This document shows positions 1 to 18,304 of a stretch of 64,000 bases of DNA, one piece after another (positions within the stretch are counted from its first letter, which is position 1; every line of letters starts with the position of its first letter). Made by a program: the position numbers and the translations under genes. The notes beneath the pieces were generated by a model. That model saw nothing but the letters and a program-made list of their open reading frames with translations, was not told the DNA's origin and ran no database searches. The stretch is from Anisakis pegreffii. Its lineage: Eukaryota; Nematoda; Chromadorea; Rhabditida; Anisakidae. The DNA is taken from NCBI GenBank assembly GCA_035041965.1, contig JAPYMA010000991.1, forward strand, positions 1 through 64,000. The letters are read 5' to 3'.

Positions 1-353
1 GCAACAGAAATAATAACAAATTAATTCAAAGTTATCGAGCACTGAAAAAGATAATACGATCACAAATGAAGATGTCGCCCCAACTTCATCCTTTTATACC
101 TCAGGATGATAGGCGTGGTGGTTTTTGATCCATGAGTAAAAGCTGAACTTATCGGGGTTGTAGTGATCTCTGGTTAAGAGTGCGTTGCGATTATCTTGAT
201 TTAATCCAATTGTTCTATTTTATTGTGATATTTGATAGCCATATTTCATGTGAAGATATAACTTTAGCCTCTGTCGCGATCTTTGAACACTGAGGTGATT
301 TATGTTCGTTGCTCCTCAGTTTTGATTACCAAAATAACTTTATAAAACAGATA
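1..353. other. No gene seen
   Basis: AT-rich sequence without a convincing exon or RNA gene. It ends where the long palindrome at 354-496 begins. Confidence 0.5.
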
Positions 354-496
354 TAGATCAAATAGTAATATAGTTTTATTGACAATGTATTACCAGCGCA
401 AATAGAGATGTCATTTACAAGGTTGAACTTTGTAAATGACATCTCTATTTGCGCTGGTAATACATTGTCAATAAAACTATATTACTATTTGATCTA
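354..496. repeat. Perfect 67-bp inverted repeat (snap-back palindrome)
   Basis: Bases 354-420 and 430-496 are exact reverse complements over 67 bp, separated by a 9-base loop at 421-429. The palindrome lies in a segment bounded by a 13-bp direct repeat, TAAAACAGATATA, at 343-355 and 546-558. That arrangement would fit a small insertion or a local duplication. A perfect arm of this length is either a very recent event or an assembly fold-back artefact. The sequence alone does not decide. Confidence 0.9.
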
Positions 497-717
497 CCTG
501 TTACCACCATGCGCCTTATAAAGGAGGAAACTTTTCAACAATTGTTAAAACAGATATAATCTCTGATCCGTAGTAATCAATTACACGTCCTCCATTTAAT
601 ATCGCGATAATCGCGACATATGGTACGTATAAATACGTATAAACAACAGATGCTGAAATCTTATAATCTAGTAACGAATAAAGAAGAAAGCTTCATCAGC
701 ATCAATCGAAATATTAC

Positions 718-840
718 TTGGATTATCTGGATTGGTCAGGCTATCAAACGTAAGTAACTTTGCTGGCCACAATGCGTTTCCATTCGGTCCTTGATCTTGC
801 TTTCCTTTTCCAGGTGTTACCCAGTTTCTTTGTAATATCG
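718..840 (+). repeat. Dispersed repeat, copy 1
   Basis: This stretch of about 120 bp closely matches 28350-28471 along its whole length. It also matches, in reverse orientation, the 63 bp or so at 42313-42378 that hold the stop codon of the P-type ATPase gene. Shared blocks include GCTGGCCACAATGCGTTTCC and TTGATCTTGCTTT. No transposase is encoded. Its family is unknown to me. Confidence 0.85.
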
Positions 841-904
841 TCTCTCCATCTTATTGGAGGTCTCCCGAGTGGTCTTTTTATTTCTCCTGGGTACCACTCT
901 GCAA

Positions 905-1040
905 CTTACATTGATATGTTATAAATATGTTTCGACATTTATTTATTAGCTTATATTTCGATTATAGTCACAAGATTATCAAATCGAAATATAAGCTAAT
1001 AGATAAATGTCTAAACATATTTATGACGTGTGAATGTAAG
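905..1040. repeat. Imperfect inverted repeat with 59-base arms
   Basis: Arms 905-963 and 982-1040 pair with a few mismatches (about four in the outer 27 bases) around an 18-base loop. It looks like a decayed fold-back element of MITE type. No coding capacity is seen in it. Confidence 0.75.
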
Positions 1041-1649
1041 CTAAGAAGAATCTTATAAATACCCTAAAGAAACAATTGGGTAGTTAGATTTAAAAAATAC
1101 ACAGAAAAAATGGGTTGTCCTTAACGATTTAAATATAAGTGAAAGTGTGTACCGAAATTTAGCAATGCTTTCAACAATTTGTTGTCAGTAACGTAAGAAG
1201 AGGATCGGGCAAGCTGTTTTTAATCGTTATTTTTACTCACATTTCGGTAATTATTTTACCATATTGCTTAATATTTATGCTTAATGCGATTGTCATTATC
1301 ATATTATTGTCATTATCATATACTCGATTAACATTAGAATAATAGCAATTATTAATGAGAATATTAACGTTATAATCGCAGTTATTGTTAGCATTGGAAT
1401 TATTATCATTGTATCATACAATAGAGCACAATTCATGATTTGTAATATTTGCTGTGTTGAAGTTTTTTTGAAGTTGTTTATGATGAGATGTGTGGATGAG
1501 GATTATGATTGACATATTTGTTGTTGAATTTTAATTGTTTTGCGTTGTCACTGAACATAAGGTTTAATTACTCAAGTTTGAGGTGCTAATTATTGAACGA
1601 TTTGAACAATAAGTACAAGTCATTACAATAAGAACACAGCTATTGAAAG

Positions 1650-1760
1650 GACATAATTATTTAGGGGTGAAAGGACGTAATGGACATAATCATTGAACAT
1701 GACAGGTGAAAGGACATAATCATTTACAGAGGCGAAAATGATTATGTCCTTTCATCTGTT
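1650..1760. repeat. Short repeat cluster with inverted copies
   Basis: The motif GAAAGGACATAAT(C/T)ATT and shortened variants occur several times between about 1650 and 1726. The stretch at 1702-1725 is repeated inverted at 1737-1760. It could fold into a 24-bp stem with an 11-base loop. Confidence 0.7.
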
Positions 1761-2260
1761 TTCAACTAGCAGTGCATGTGCGTAATTGAATTTTAATCGG
1801 TACAATATACTCATTGTCAGTGTTCGATGGGAAGCTTGAACGCCAATAGTGAGCCGTTCTCGTACAGTTTCGCTCCCCGACTTCCTGAACTGGATCCCCA
1901 CGTGAATTGTTGCCCGATGAGGATTTTTTCAGCGAACAACTTGCTCCTCGTTGAATATTTGCTATAGCTATTCATAAATTATTCGGCAACCAATTTAAAT
2001 TTACTTAATGAAGAAGGTTTACAATTGTTACTACCCTAAGAGTTGAAGGTTCTCATTTTGGTAACAAGGTGAGTAGGAGAGAAGATGTCATATCTCAAGA
2101 ATACCCAGTTTACATTCTTTAGACTACTGTCTGAAGCGGATAAAACGAAAAAAAACTTAAAATTAATCTTTGGCCTTTTCTGTGGATGGACTCTAAAGGT
2201 GTAATTGGTGAACAATCCCATTAACATTAACGGCCATACTTAAATCAGGATAATTAACAA

Positions 2261-2365
2261 GAAATTCAATGCGAATTACCTGGTAATCCAGGTAATTCGC
2301 ATCGAATTTCTTTGCGAGCAATGCGAATTACCTGGATTACCAGGTATCCAGGTAATTCGCATTGC
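2261..2365. repeat. Two adjacent palindromes built on one unit
   Basis: The core ATGCGAATTACCTGG and its reverse complement form two stems. The first is 2261-2283 with 2288-2310 (one mismatch). The second is 2318-2336 with 2347-2365 (perfect, 19 bp). The two hairpins share the same arm sequence, so one is probably a copy of the other. Confidence 0.85.
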
Positions 2366-2683
2366 TTGCAAAGAAATTCATCAAAATTAATCGCATCAAC
2401 ATCAAAGCTACTCAAAAAGAATTATAATGTCATTAATATTATTATCAGTGTTAGTGTATGGCATTCAGGAATTGCAAGCAATTTGAGCGAGAGATCGTTG
2501 TACTGTATACTTCGTTCATGCTGATTGCACTTCGAAACATCACTACTGCTTTAACACCCATGCCATGCATTCTGGTGTTCAGAATTTGGAGCAATTCCCA
2601 ATCAGCAGTGCATTCGCAGGAGCGCAGGATTTTGAACACTCTGTTCGTTCACTGAATGAAGAATTCATTACCACAGATCTGGG

Positions 2684-3996
2684 CTATTGAAGCGTGCCCG
2701 GTCAATTCGTCTAACGACATTTCGTCTAACTGACATTTCGTCTAATGCACTGCCTAATGGGCAGGTCTCATTATTAGACCCAACCGTTGAGAACATGTTG
2801 GGAATATTCATCACGTCGCTATCATTAGAACACCTCTACATATCGAAGTTCGTGATTTTGATGGTTTCAATAAAAGTCAAGTTTTGACCAATGCAGTTAC
2901 TAAGAGCAAACAACGCATCTGGTTTATCTTCATCAGCTGTAATTACTTTTTTGTTGAAGTAATTAATTTTGGTTTTAATTGCCTGGCATGGACATGCAAC
3001 ATATTGAATTTAAGATATAGACTTGCAATAACAAATTTGGAAATGAACAGGTTGAATATAATGAAATTAGTAAAAGCAAAAACTTTCAGTATCAACTATT
3101 ACTGAACATGTAGACTGCATGAGTGAAGTAACTAATAGAGTTTATGACTTTGATCCTACTTATATGATAAGAGTTGGAGCTTTTGTTATTGTTTAGGAAA
3201 TTTAGTGTGAAATCTGCAACGCAGATATCACACAGTAAATAATAATGAGAATAAACAACAAGACTAGGAATAATAATTATAACAAATAACAATAATAATG
3301 ACGATCAATCATAATAGACGATTGTTGATACCTTCACAATCGTCATTGATGTTGTTATCATCATTACTGCTACTGCTGTCATTATTATTACTATTGTTGA
3401 TGTTTTTGTTTTTTTTGGTGTTATTATCATTACAAGGTGTCCCAAAATATGTACACATAGTGCGAGTAATTGTCAACTAGGTGTTTATTATGATATGTAC
3501 TTCAAGTGCGTTTTCATACTTCCAGTATCAATTCTACATCTTACATTCAATACGTTGCAACTTGCAAGTCCATGTCTGTCGTCGATTAGTATCACTTAAA
3601 ACATTCATACTCAAACAAATAATAACCAGATTTACAAATATCACTCTCACACAATATTACAGGCAATTAAAACCAAAATTAATTACTTCAGCAAAAAAGT
3701 AATTATAGCTGATAAAGATAAACTAGATGGATGCATTGTTTGTTCTTGGTAAGTGCATTGGTCAAAACTTGACTTTTATTGAAACCATCAAAATCTTGAA
3801 ATTCGATATGTAGAGGTATTCTAATGATAGCGACGTGATGAACAGTCCCAACATGTACTGAAAGGTTGCGTCTAACAATAAGACCTGCCCATTAGGCACT
3901 GCATTAGATGAACTGTCCGTTAGAAAAACTGCCCGTTAGATGAAATGTCTTTAGACGAACTGTCGTTAGAAGAATTGACCGGGTGCTCTATTGAAG
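2684..3996. mobile_element. Fold-back DNA transposon, non-autonomous, MULE-like
   Basis: A 1.3 kb element (about 2693-3987) has long, imperfect terminal inverted repeats of roughly 300 bp or more. The left arm starts GTGCCCGGTCAATTC near 2694 and the right arm ends in its complement near 3986. The outer arms carry tandem copies of a GACATTTCGTCTAA-type motif. The same 9-bp sequence, CTATTGAAG, lies in direct orientation just outside each end (2684-2692 and 3988-3996), as a target-site duplication would. Long TIRs with a 9-bp duplication are typical of Mutator-like elements. The interior (about 3290-3450) is simple-sequence rich and no transposase is seen, so it would depend on an enzyme made elsewhere. 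The superfamily is inference. Confidence 0.75.
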
Positions 3997-6223
3997 TGAT
4001 CGAAATCGATCTAAAATATTACAATTCATCTCGAGGAACAATTTCTTCATCAGATTTCACCAATACGCATTCCTTGCTCTTTAAAAGACAGCAAATTTCT
4101 CTGTTGTAAGAACTCCATCCTTAATAGGAATGAATGACCTTGAGTGCATAAATGAATCCGTAAAAGAAAAAGTTTACATGCAAAAGATGTTTTCTGACTC
4201 GTGAGGAAACCTGTGCATTTTCTCCGCCTCTTCGCGGGTCGTACGGGCATAATTTTGCCAAGTAACCAAAAGAATATGCAAATACCGGATGCAATCCATC
4301 TATCGCGCAGAAATTCTAACCAAGCTGAGAACAGCGTATGTTACCTATGAGAACGTATGATATACCGAATTTATCAGCCGATTTCTGGAGAGCGAAGAGA
4401 GATATTTTGCTGAATGCTGAAATGGCTAATCGAGGAGGAAAATTAAAAGATTCAATGGCATTACAGCTCTCCATAAAATCTAGAAAAAACTTATGACGAT
4501 TTGGAAAGGCTCACGCTTCGAATTTCTTTGCAAATAACGATGTATATGACGCATTCGATAGGATGCATATAAATGATGGATCATAATGGATCATTATTTC
4601 GATCATAAAATCAAAAGGCAATTTGAAAATGGATCATAAAATAAAGTTCAGACAAGCATACTGCGAATAATATCGTGCAAAAAGAAACGTTAGCAGTTGA
4701 TTGGAACAAATAAAATTATCGAATAATTGTGAACACGATTTTAAAAAATATCTGTCACAGTACATTGGAGGTATATTACCGTTTTAGTGTAAGGAGAAAC
4801 AACGAAGAATTTCAACTGGTGGCATAAAAATATGGCTTTCGTAATATTATCAGGATACAGTAAGACTTAGAGCGATGATCGGGAAAGATCAACAGTCACA
4901 CCAAATCCTGTCCGTTCACCGATACATTTAAAACTTTTCTTCATTTCACTGAGACCTCGAAACTCCAGCGGCACCGTGATCCCCGTTTGGACATTGATAT
5001 TCCATTGGAAAGTTTCGAATTTCATCATGACTAGTGATGTCTCTATTCCAGTTAAGCTGTTATATTCCTGTTCTGTTCCACAGAATAGAACAGAACAGTT
5101 CGCAAATGAGGAAGGAACAGTTTGGAACAGAATAGAGCCGTTTTTGAACCCAAATGAACAGAATAGAATAGTTTTCAAAAAAGTGGTATAGATCATGACA
5201 TCACTAATCATGACATATGTATATTCTTCTTATAAAAATGAAAATGAACAAAACTGGTTCATTGAATGACTAATATTTATCTCAACATTTAATCACTAAC
5301 ATTATTTAATCAGCAATTGCAACTCATTATGAATTTATGCCTTTCTGTTATCACCGACATCATATTTTCACTTCCTTGACATCCTATTTTTACACGCAGC
5401 TGACGTTGTGAATCGTCTGTCTTTATGTTAACAAAGTTAACAACGGTAAAATTTTGGAATTCAAAGAAAATTATTGTTCAGGGAATTCTAACGCTACCAA
5501 AAATCATACTCTAACATTATTATCAACATTTCAACATCGCTAACATTATTATAAAAAACGTTAATAATGGTCAGCATTATCATCAACTTTTACGACCAAA
5601 TTAACATCATTATTACTGAGATACCTGCTAACGATGTTCTTATTGCTTTAAGACTAAGTCAGTAGTGCAATTAGATCACTTGGCATCTGAGTTCTAAAGA
5701 CACTAAATTAATATCGTCGTTATGTAGCATTACATTGTGTTAATATCGCTGTTGGTGTGTGTCACTTATGGAATATAAGCGATTTGAGCGATAGATATTT
5801 TCATTTTGAAAGGCGACAAGTCGTAACGCCCTTCGAAGCGTGATCACTTTTCTTTCATTATGAATGCTAGGCATCTTTTATCATGTTAAAATTTTGCGAA
5901 CGTTCGAAAAGAAGACATAACCAATGATTTGAAACTGTACTAAACACTGTTATACATTACCGTCACTTTTATAAACCTCACTGTGGTTTAATTTAGTTCG
6001 GCTTCGACGTTTAAGCCTTTATTACCTCTAATTTCAGGCTGCACTGATTCTTTACAACTTACTTCACTCGCCTTTGGGCAACCTATGAAATTTTCAAATT
6101 ATGGTTAGACGGAAGTAAGATGAAGTTTAGGTTACCTTGCACTCCGTCTCGTTTGCACATCAAACACAACACAGTTGCTCTTACTTCACCACTGTTTCAG
6201 TGCTTTGCAGCTTGACTGTCAAG
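3997..6223. other. No gene seen; simple and degenerate repeats
   Basis: No exon with supporting splice sites and no RNA gene was found. At 5060-5170 there is a degenerate tract built on GAACAGAATAGAA. From 5500 to 5640 there is ATTATTAACA-type simple sequence. Short reading frames on both strands here reflect these repeats. Confidence 0.5.
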
Positions 6224-9014
6224 ATGCTCGAAATCGCTGAGAATATTTCTGAATTAAGCCAAGTAACAACAAATTTCTGGACTCGTTCTTCATCGACCGA
6301 CGACCTCTTCATATGGTGTAAGATTTACGTCTTTAAAGTAATGACTTGGTATGCAAATATAAGTGAATAACAGAAAAAAAATCTCATGCATGCGCTTATT
6401 TGCGACTGGTGAGGAAACTATTGTGGTTTTCGAGGGAATGGAACTGCTGAGAGTATGTTTGTTCAACATGTTCGAGAACGCAAGCAAACGCCTCCTATTT
6501 TGGCATACTATTAACTGTCTCTGTCCCCTTTCTGTACCTGAACAACGAATTTTTTAGCAAATGAATAAATTCTTAGATGTGTGAAAAATCCACTATTTTG
6601 TTCGCTTTCAGCGACATTTTATGGTCACCTGTTCACAATTCTCAGCTTTACTTTATGCATGCTAGCATCGTTATTGGCCGCGTTTGTGCTCTACATCGGA
6701 ATAACCAAAATACCGCTTAAAGACATCACAAATATGTATTCAATTCACGTCATCTTTCCAATGATTCTCTTCCAAATCTGCAGAATGGCGCAATTTGCCT
6801 GGACGTATGCCGTCTTCTTTGGATATCAAAACCAAAACTTATCGTAAGTGGTGTTCTTCTCTCGCATATTTCAGAGTGACCGATCGAATGCGTCCTAAAA
6901 ATACATCCTTTCTGTCAAAACATTCACAAATCCTTTCTCTAATGCTGTGCAGACCATTATTGGTGTTACCATTTTGGTCACCGTCTAGCCATTCCAATAT
7001 TGTGACCATAAGAATCGCAAATCAAATTGAATTTTCCATTAGTTCATGGCCGTCTGAATTGAGTTTTACTTTTTGCTGACTCATATGTTTCATTTTTTAT
7101 TTACAGGAAAATCCTGCAGTATTTCACCTTATTCACAGCTTTCCTCAGCTCTATGTCATTCCAACTGCTTTCTATCCTGTTTCTGACGTCAGTCTACACT
7201 CTCTTCGCGTATCCAATGTCCTATAATCGATTTTTCAATTTCAGGTTCTTCATTCATTCTAAAACATCCTTCAATGAATCAACTTTAACAGATTTGGTAA
7301 ACTCTCTCAGCCTTGTCCCAATCACGAAGTTGAGATGTATAGGATCTCTGACTCCACTGGATGGAAAATTGCTTCGGTTTATCCGCCATTGCTTTGGAAA
7401 AAAACTGATATTCACTGTGCCATTGAATAAAGTAGTTAGAAAATGCCAATTGATCATATTATCATTGCTGAAATTTGGTTTAATAGGAAATAGCAATTAC
7501 GATTAAATCGATCATGTTTCGTTTAGCTATTGGAAGTTTTATTTCTGGTCGATCGATCTGTTTGTTGTCACACTAGCGATCTATCAAGCAACCGAAACTG
7601 CAGTGTTGGGTTTATATCCGTTGATTGTACGAACACACGCTTACCTTGTCACCTATTTATCACTGATCATTATTTCTGCCATGGTGAGATTATTGCATTA
7701 CCACTCGTCTTCTAACGTTCAAAATGTTCAGAATGCGGAAATGCGATTTTTTCCGTTGGAATGTATCAACTGCGGTTCAAGCAATTCAACTTTAGATCAC
7801 TAACTATTCTTTCTTTTCGGTTTCAGCTTGAAAATTAGCAATCACGCATTTCATTTATATTAATCGGGCCGCAACAGCCGAATTCATCTCAAATATGTTT
7901 CAGGCAGTGTTCAGTATGATCAAATATTATCGTAATCTGATGATGAGCCAAAATCAAGAGAGAAATAAACGCGCGGTCATGCTTAGATCAACAGTGATGT
8001 ACATCGTAACGACGTCTATCTCAAACCTTCCCCTCTTTCGTAAGACTTAACATTTGTTTCATCGAAACATAAAGCAAAAAGACTGAGTACTCTAGTAATA
8101 TGCTGATTCTTAATCTGCGTGGATTCTTCAAGTTATATTGGGTTGTATTTCAATCATAAGTCATTGTAATTTCAGTTGGCTACGTTACTCTTCTTCTGTC
8201 ATACAATTTTCCTACAAAAAATTCATTGTTTGCATTATATTACACAATTTTGAAACTGCGGGTGAGTGAAGTTTGTCAATTTGATGTTAATCGCTAGACT
8301 CATCGTTCATTTTTGTCATCGTTAATCAGTGTGTTTCAGCTGGATCTGATATTTTAGCCATGATACCAATACAGCCCGTACTCTGAGTTCAAAATTCCTT
8401 TTTCGCTTTAAGAAGGGTCCACTTTTTCAAGAGCATGCAAGAATATAATAAAATGATTGTGAAATGAGCACAGCGAATCGGAATAGAACCAAACTTGCAC
8501 GAGAAACGTTTTCCAGTGGAGCGCAATTCGAAAAAGTTCTTCATTGATTCGATTGTATGATCATTTTACCAATTCAAAAGAGAACTTTTTTAAAAACTTC
8601 AAAAATTTTTTAACGGCTACAGTGTGGTAAGTTACTGCAAGGAGCTATCAACGAGTCGTTGATTGATATCCATCTCCTTCGAGTCGGTTTCACTCATCTG
8701 TTTTTGCTGAGAACTTCAATTTGTGACAGCATCATTCAAATGCTGATGGATGCGAAACGGCAGCCAGATTCCATCAGACAGTCACTTGTTCGGTCATTTA
8801 TACAGTTACGGATTCATTTTCATTTCAGAATCTAACGATCCCCTGTCAACCGATCATTTTGTCTCTTTCAACGTTGTTCGCATTCAAAATCTATCGAAGT
8901 GCCAGCGTTTCGTTTGTGAAAAATCTTGGCTTCTTCAAGAGAGGCGAGCAGTTGCAGTACACTTCCAACCTACCAATAAGAATAAATGTGTCGGTTCCGC
9001 ACGCGTGGAACTGA
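6224..9014 (+). CDS. Serpentine 7TM receptor (nematode chemoreceptor type)
   Basis: Probable G-protein-coupled receptor in the plasma membrane. Such receptors usually sense external chemicals in nematode sensory neurons. The ligand is unknown. Exons are 6224-6317, 6612-6843, 7107-7244, 7527-7683, 7904-8039, 8176-8261 and 8829-9014. All junctions keep frame and give 342 aa ending in TGA. An N-terminal stretch of about 30 residues with an N-glycosylation site (NIS) precedes seven hydrophobic helices. Helices 1 and 2 are in exon 2, helix 3 in exon 3, helix 4 and the start of 5 in exon 4. A basic loop (KYYRN to NKRA) follows helix 5, and helix 7 is split over the last two exons. The start lies just after TTTCAG and TTTGCAG acceptors (6192-6210), as expected for trans-splicing. 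I recognise the general class, not the subfamily (SRA/SRAB/SRE-like is a guess). Confidence 0.75.
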
Positions 9015-10245
9015 AATAGTGGAGCAAGACAACCATAGTGGATGACTTTAGTGATCGAAATTTATTAAAACTTCTTTAGATTCATCTAGATTTGGCTGAC
9101 AGTTAAAAAAAGAGTCGTACATCTTGTTCTATTCTTTCTTCCACTTATCTTTCTCATAAGGCAAACGTAGATGAATTTTCAAAAGGTTCCGTACGCCACC
9201 CGATGAGAGTCATGACGAAATGAACTAAAGCGATGCTTTGACTGCATACTGCACGTTCTTTCGACTGAGTTTTCTTTTTCAATTCTCTGATGAATGAAAG
9301 CTACGATGTTTGCTGAGAAAATCGACGGTGATGAAATACTGAAGTACTCAAGTGATGTTTACGGTGGTAATCCGATTGATTAGTATTAATTGAACTGATA
9401 ATTTTGGCTGGGTTCGAGATTGTAGCAATTCCTTTTGTTCTCGAATCTGCATCAAAAATGGATGGAATTAGCAACTGTGTACGCATGAAAATTCGTCGGT
9501 GTTTGTCTCATTTTGTCTTCATTTTGCTTAATGAAGATAAAATTTCTTTATTTCTGAAGATATCGCGACAAAGCGAAATTCCTTTGCTGCTTACTTTCAT
9601 TCTCTTCTAACGAAGATAAATTTTTCTTTCTTTTCGCTGTTTTGTTCTATCGCAATGATCGCTACAATGCACCAACATCTGTTAAGACGACGAAAAATGC
9701 GGACGTTTATTTGGTAGAACGAATTTTGAGACGATATCGAATTGGCTCTTCTTTCATTTTGTCTGGCAGATTTCTGTACAATATGTGCTTCCTAAAACAT
9801 AAGCAGATATGTGAAGGAATGATAGTGGTAAGTGGAAAACATAGACTTTTTTTGCACTTCATGCAAAAATTGTCGCGACAACGAATGAATTTTAAGAATC
9901 CAAAAATTTTGGCTATTTCATAATTCAGCTAGCCAATAACTGTGCACGTGTTCGCTGTGTAGCGTCATTAGTTCTTTGACCTATTTTCTGCGCTTTTGGG
10001 TTCGCAGAGCACACGATTGTGTCTGCGTACTGAAATCTTAACCCCATCAAACCATCGCTCCTATCTGTACACAAACTGTAATGGCCAAAACAGAAACGAT
10101 ATGGAGAGTTCAGTCTTTCAGTATACATATGAAAGGATATGATCCATACGCACAAAAGAAGTATAGATAGCAACAAGTTACATCTGAGGGTGGAGAATTT
10201 TGAATAATCACGCTCGTGTGATTGTCTTAGTGATCAAAAATCCCA

Positions 10246-10520
10246 AAAATGTGTCATCCACGAAACGCGTCAAAATTTCATTCGTTCGACTACAAATTTC
10301 CGCAACCAATGATTCATGAATGGGCTGAGCACATGGGTTTTTTTTTTATTCTTTGAAACACAATAAAATTTGATGCAAAATCACTTTTGCTGGACTACCT
10401 GAACTGTGGCTCGGTTATCTTTACTGACACAATTTAGGTATGTTTAGAGCGATTTCATGGATATTAGGATATTTAGAGTATTTACTCGCATTGATTTGCG
10501 TTTCGTGGATGACACATTTT
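10246..10520. repeat. 23-bp perfect inverted repeat bounding a 275-bp segment
   Basis: Bases 10246-10268 and 10498-10520 are exact reverse complements (AAAATGTGTCATCCACGAAA...). Within and beside the right arm, TTTAGAG(C/T)GATTTCAT appears twice, near 10443 and 10529. It is probably a small MITE-like element. Confidence 0.8.
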
Positions 10521-11483
10521 AAGGAGATTTAGAGTGATTTCATCTATATCACAACGATGTGCGATTTTTGATAGCGCTCAAATCGAAACCCGAACCAGGA
10601 TGGCAATTCAACCCTAACAATGATCTTCAGTGAACATAACAGTGATCGGGAGAGCATCTTTCTTTCTCTACGACGACCTCAACAAACCCATTCACCATTG
10701 TATTCGTCGCGATATCGCACTCTACTCTTCTACAGAGGTGTTAGCTTTGCGCAGAGGCGATAACGTGACCAATGAGGCTTAGCCGAGGTGCGTTTATTGC
10801 TGGTTGAAAACTTTCACCCAATTGCCCGCCGCGGCTCCTGAAATACGGAGGCCGTAGGCAATTTTTGAACGCCCGTGAGGGGCAAAAGTCTAAATCGTAT
10901 ATGTGCAAGAAGGGCATTGTTAGTAAATCTTTTAGTCGGAGTTTCCGTGGATATAGAGTGTGCCGCTGCTTGCTACAAGCATCGTTGTGTTATATTATGA
11001 GATGAACCTGCGTAGTGGTAATGAGGGGAAAAGTAGGGTTTGCAAAGTCCCCGAGATCGAACAATTTTTGAAATGCCGATGCGGGACATGTTTAAACACA
11101 TTTTTTCGAACCAATATGTTCATTATTAATCATAAAGGAGTTAATTCAACAAACTGTTAAACAAATCCAAGAAACCAAATTCTTCAAATTAATATTTCAT
11201 ATAATGATGCCAATGACTATGCCGCAAGGGCATACTGCATAATCTATGCTAAGGCATCTTGTTGTCTCGGGTCTAAGCTAATAACAGTACGCTTGCATGT
11301 GAATATGAAATTCGTGATTCTCAAACACTTATTTGCAATGCTTCAAGTCCATTTTCTCTCAGTATTAACGTCAGCTGAATTCTGCCGTTTTGAAAATTTC
11401 GATTTTTTTACGAAAGAAATGCATTGCATGAATTAAAACATTTGAATTTTGCAATAAATTGGATATCTATTGGATATTGGATA

Positions 11484-11516
11484 TCCATTGCGGATATCTA
11501 AAATATCCGCAATGGA
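11484..11516. repeat. 14-bp palindromic stem
   Basis: TCCATTGCGGATAT at 11484-11497 pairs perfectly with 11503-11516 across a 5-base loop. It follows two further GGATAT repeats at 11461-11483. Confidence 0.8.
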
Positions 11517-12687
11517 TTTTCATCGAACCATTGAGCACTTACATGTTTGATAAGTTCGATCAGAAATCATGGAAATGTACTTGATATTCAAGCTTAAGAT
11601 TTTTTTGAATGGAACAATTGTGCTCACTTCGACAATGAATTCTCACTATGAGTGAACTCAGTGAGAATTTATGTACATTTCGATCGCATGAAAATGATTC
11701 CAAATAGCGAAAAAGACTTGCAGTCTTTAGAACATGCAGTTGAATTAACAGATGGAATATTGAAGCCGAACAAATCGCGTAGGAGGAAACACACAAAACT
11801 TTGTCGGACTTTGTTGCTCTTGATTCTTATCAGAAAATGTGATTATCTTCGTTAGTCTATTTAGTAATGCATCCATATGAGCGTGATATAAACCAATGAA
11901 GAGCAAAGTAATCAGCTGAATATTCAATAAAATATTACGTATAAGTTCATCGAGCTATCGTTGACCATGTCATTCGTCCAACTTGCGTCTACTTCCTTAG
12001 CTATTTATCAATGATAGAGAACAAACAACAAAGATGACTGCATATGAATGAGATGGGAATGATCAAGACTTGCTTCAAGATGGGCATACTATCAAAATTC
12101 ACACAAATTGACCTGTTTTATCAAATCCCGAGATCCCGCGATTTTTCAAAACTTGAACCCCGGGACCGAAAGCAGAACTGAAATCCCGGGATCCCGTACA
12201 AACCCCATTCATATTTCCGTAGCATGTCTCTATCTACACATCATGTAGTAATATCTCCCAAGTAATTGCACATTCTAAATCTGTTTGGAAACAATCTCAA
12301 ACATTGTTTCCGTTGTGAAACCATGAAACCATGTGGAACATGCAAATGGTTCAAATTTATACGCAATATATTGTACAAAAACAAGATTAAAAACACGAAT
12401 CAGACGAAGGATAACGAATTCAATAAAAATAAACAATAACTCGTCATGTCTGCCGTATAAAAAACTCAATTGTCTTTTATTCATGACCACTTATGTACAG
12501 ATAGGGTAAGTCCTTTCTGGAGATCAATAATATTTCATATCAGAATGTTCACTTACACCACTCTCACCATTTTTTGAAAGCGACAATAGACAACCCAAAA
12601 ACAAATGAATTGAATGTCTTATTGTTTTCATCACTGATTATTTGTTTCACAAAGAGCAATCAATCAGTCTTTTATCTATCGAAGTAT

Positions 12688-18289
<5,602 letters not shown>

Positions 18290-18304
18290 TTTTCGAGATA
18301 AATC
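18290..18304 (-). promoter_or_regulatory. Probable spliced-leader acceptor of the DDX41 gene
   Basis: On the minus strand TTTTAG ends at 18304, followed by 14 bases and then the ATG at 18287-18289. A 3' splice site so close to the start, with no matching upstream exon seen, is the usual nematode trans-splicing arrangement. Confidence 0.55.

Larger units (their letters stand above)
9015..12687. other. Intergenic, repeat-bearing, no gene supported
   Basis: About 3.7 kb between the receptor and the 3' end of the DDX41 gene. I found no chain of exons with consistent splice sites. It holds the inverted repeats at 10246-10520 and 11484-11516. A GC-richer patch lies near 10820-10890. A CCCGGGATCCCG-rich patch lies at about 12120-12200. 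One 67-codon frame at 11652-11855 has no partner exon. Confidence 0.5.

Noticed and set aside
3298..3480. Leucine-rich 60-codon frame
   Set aside because: It is translated simple sequence inside the fold-back element.
11652..11855. 67-codon plus-strand frame with a polar, helix-like stretch
   Set aside because: No start context, splice partner or recognisable family. It may be a relic, but I cannot support it.
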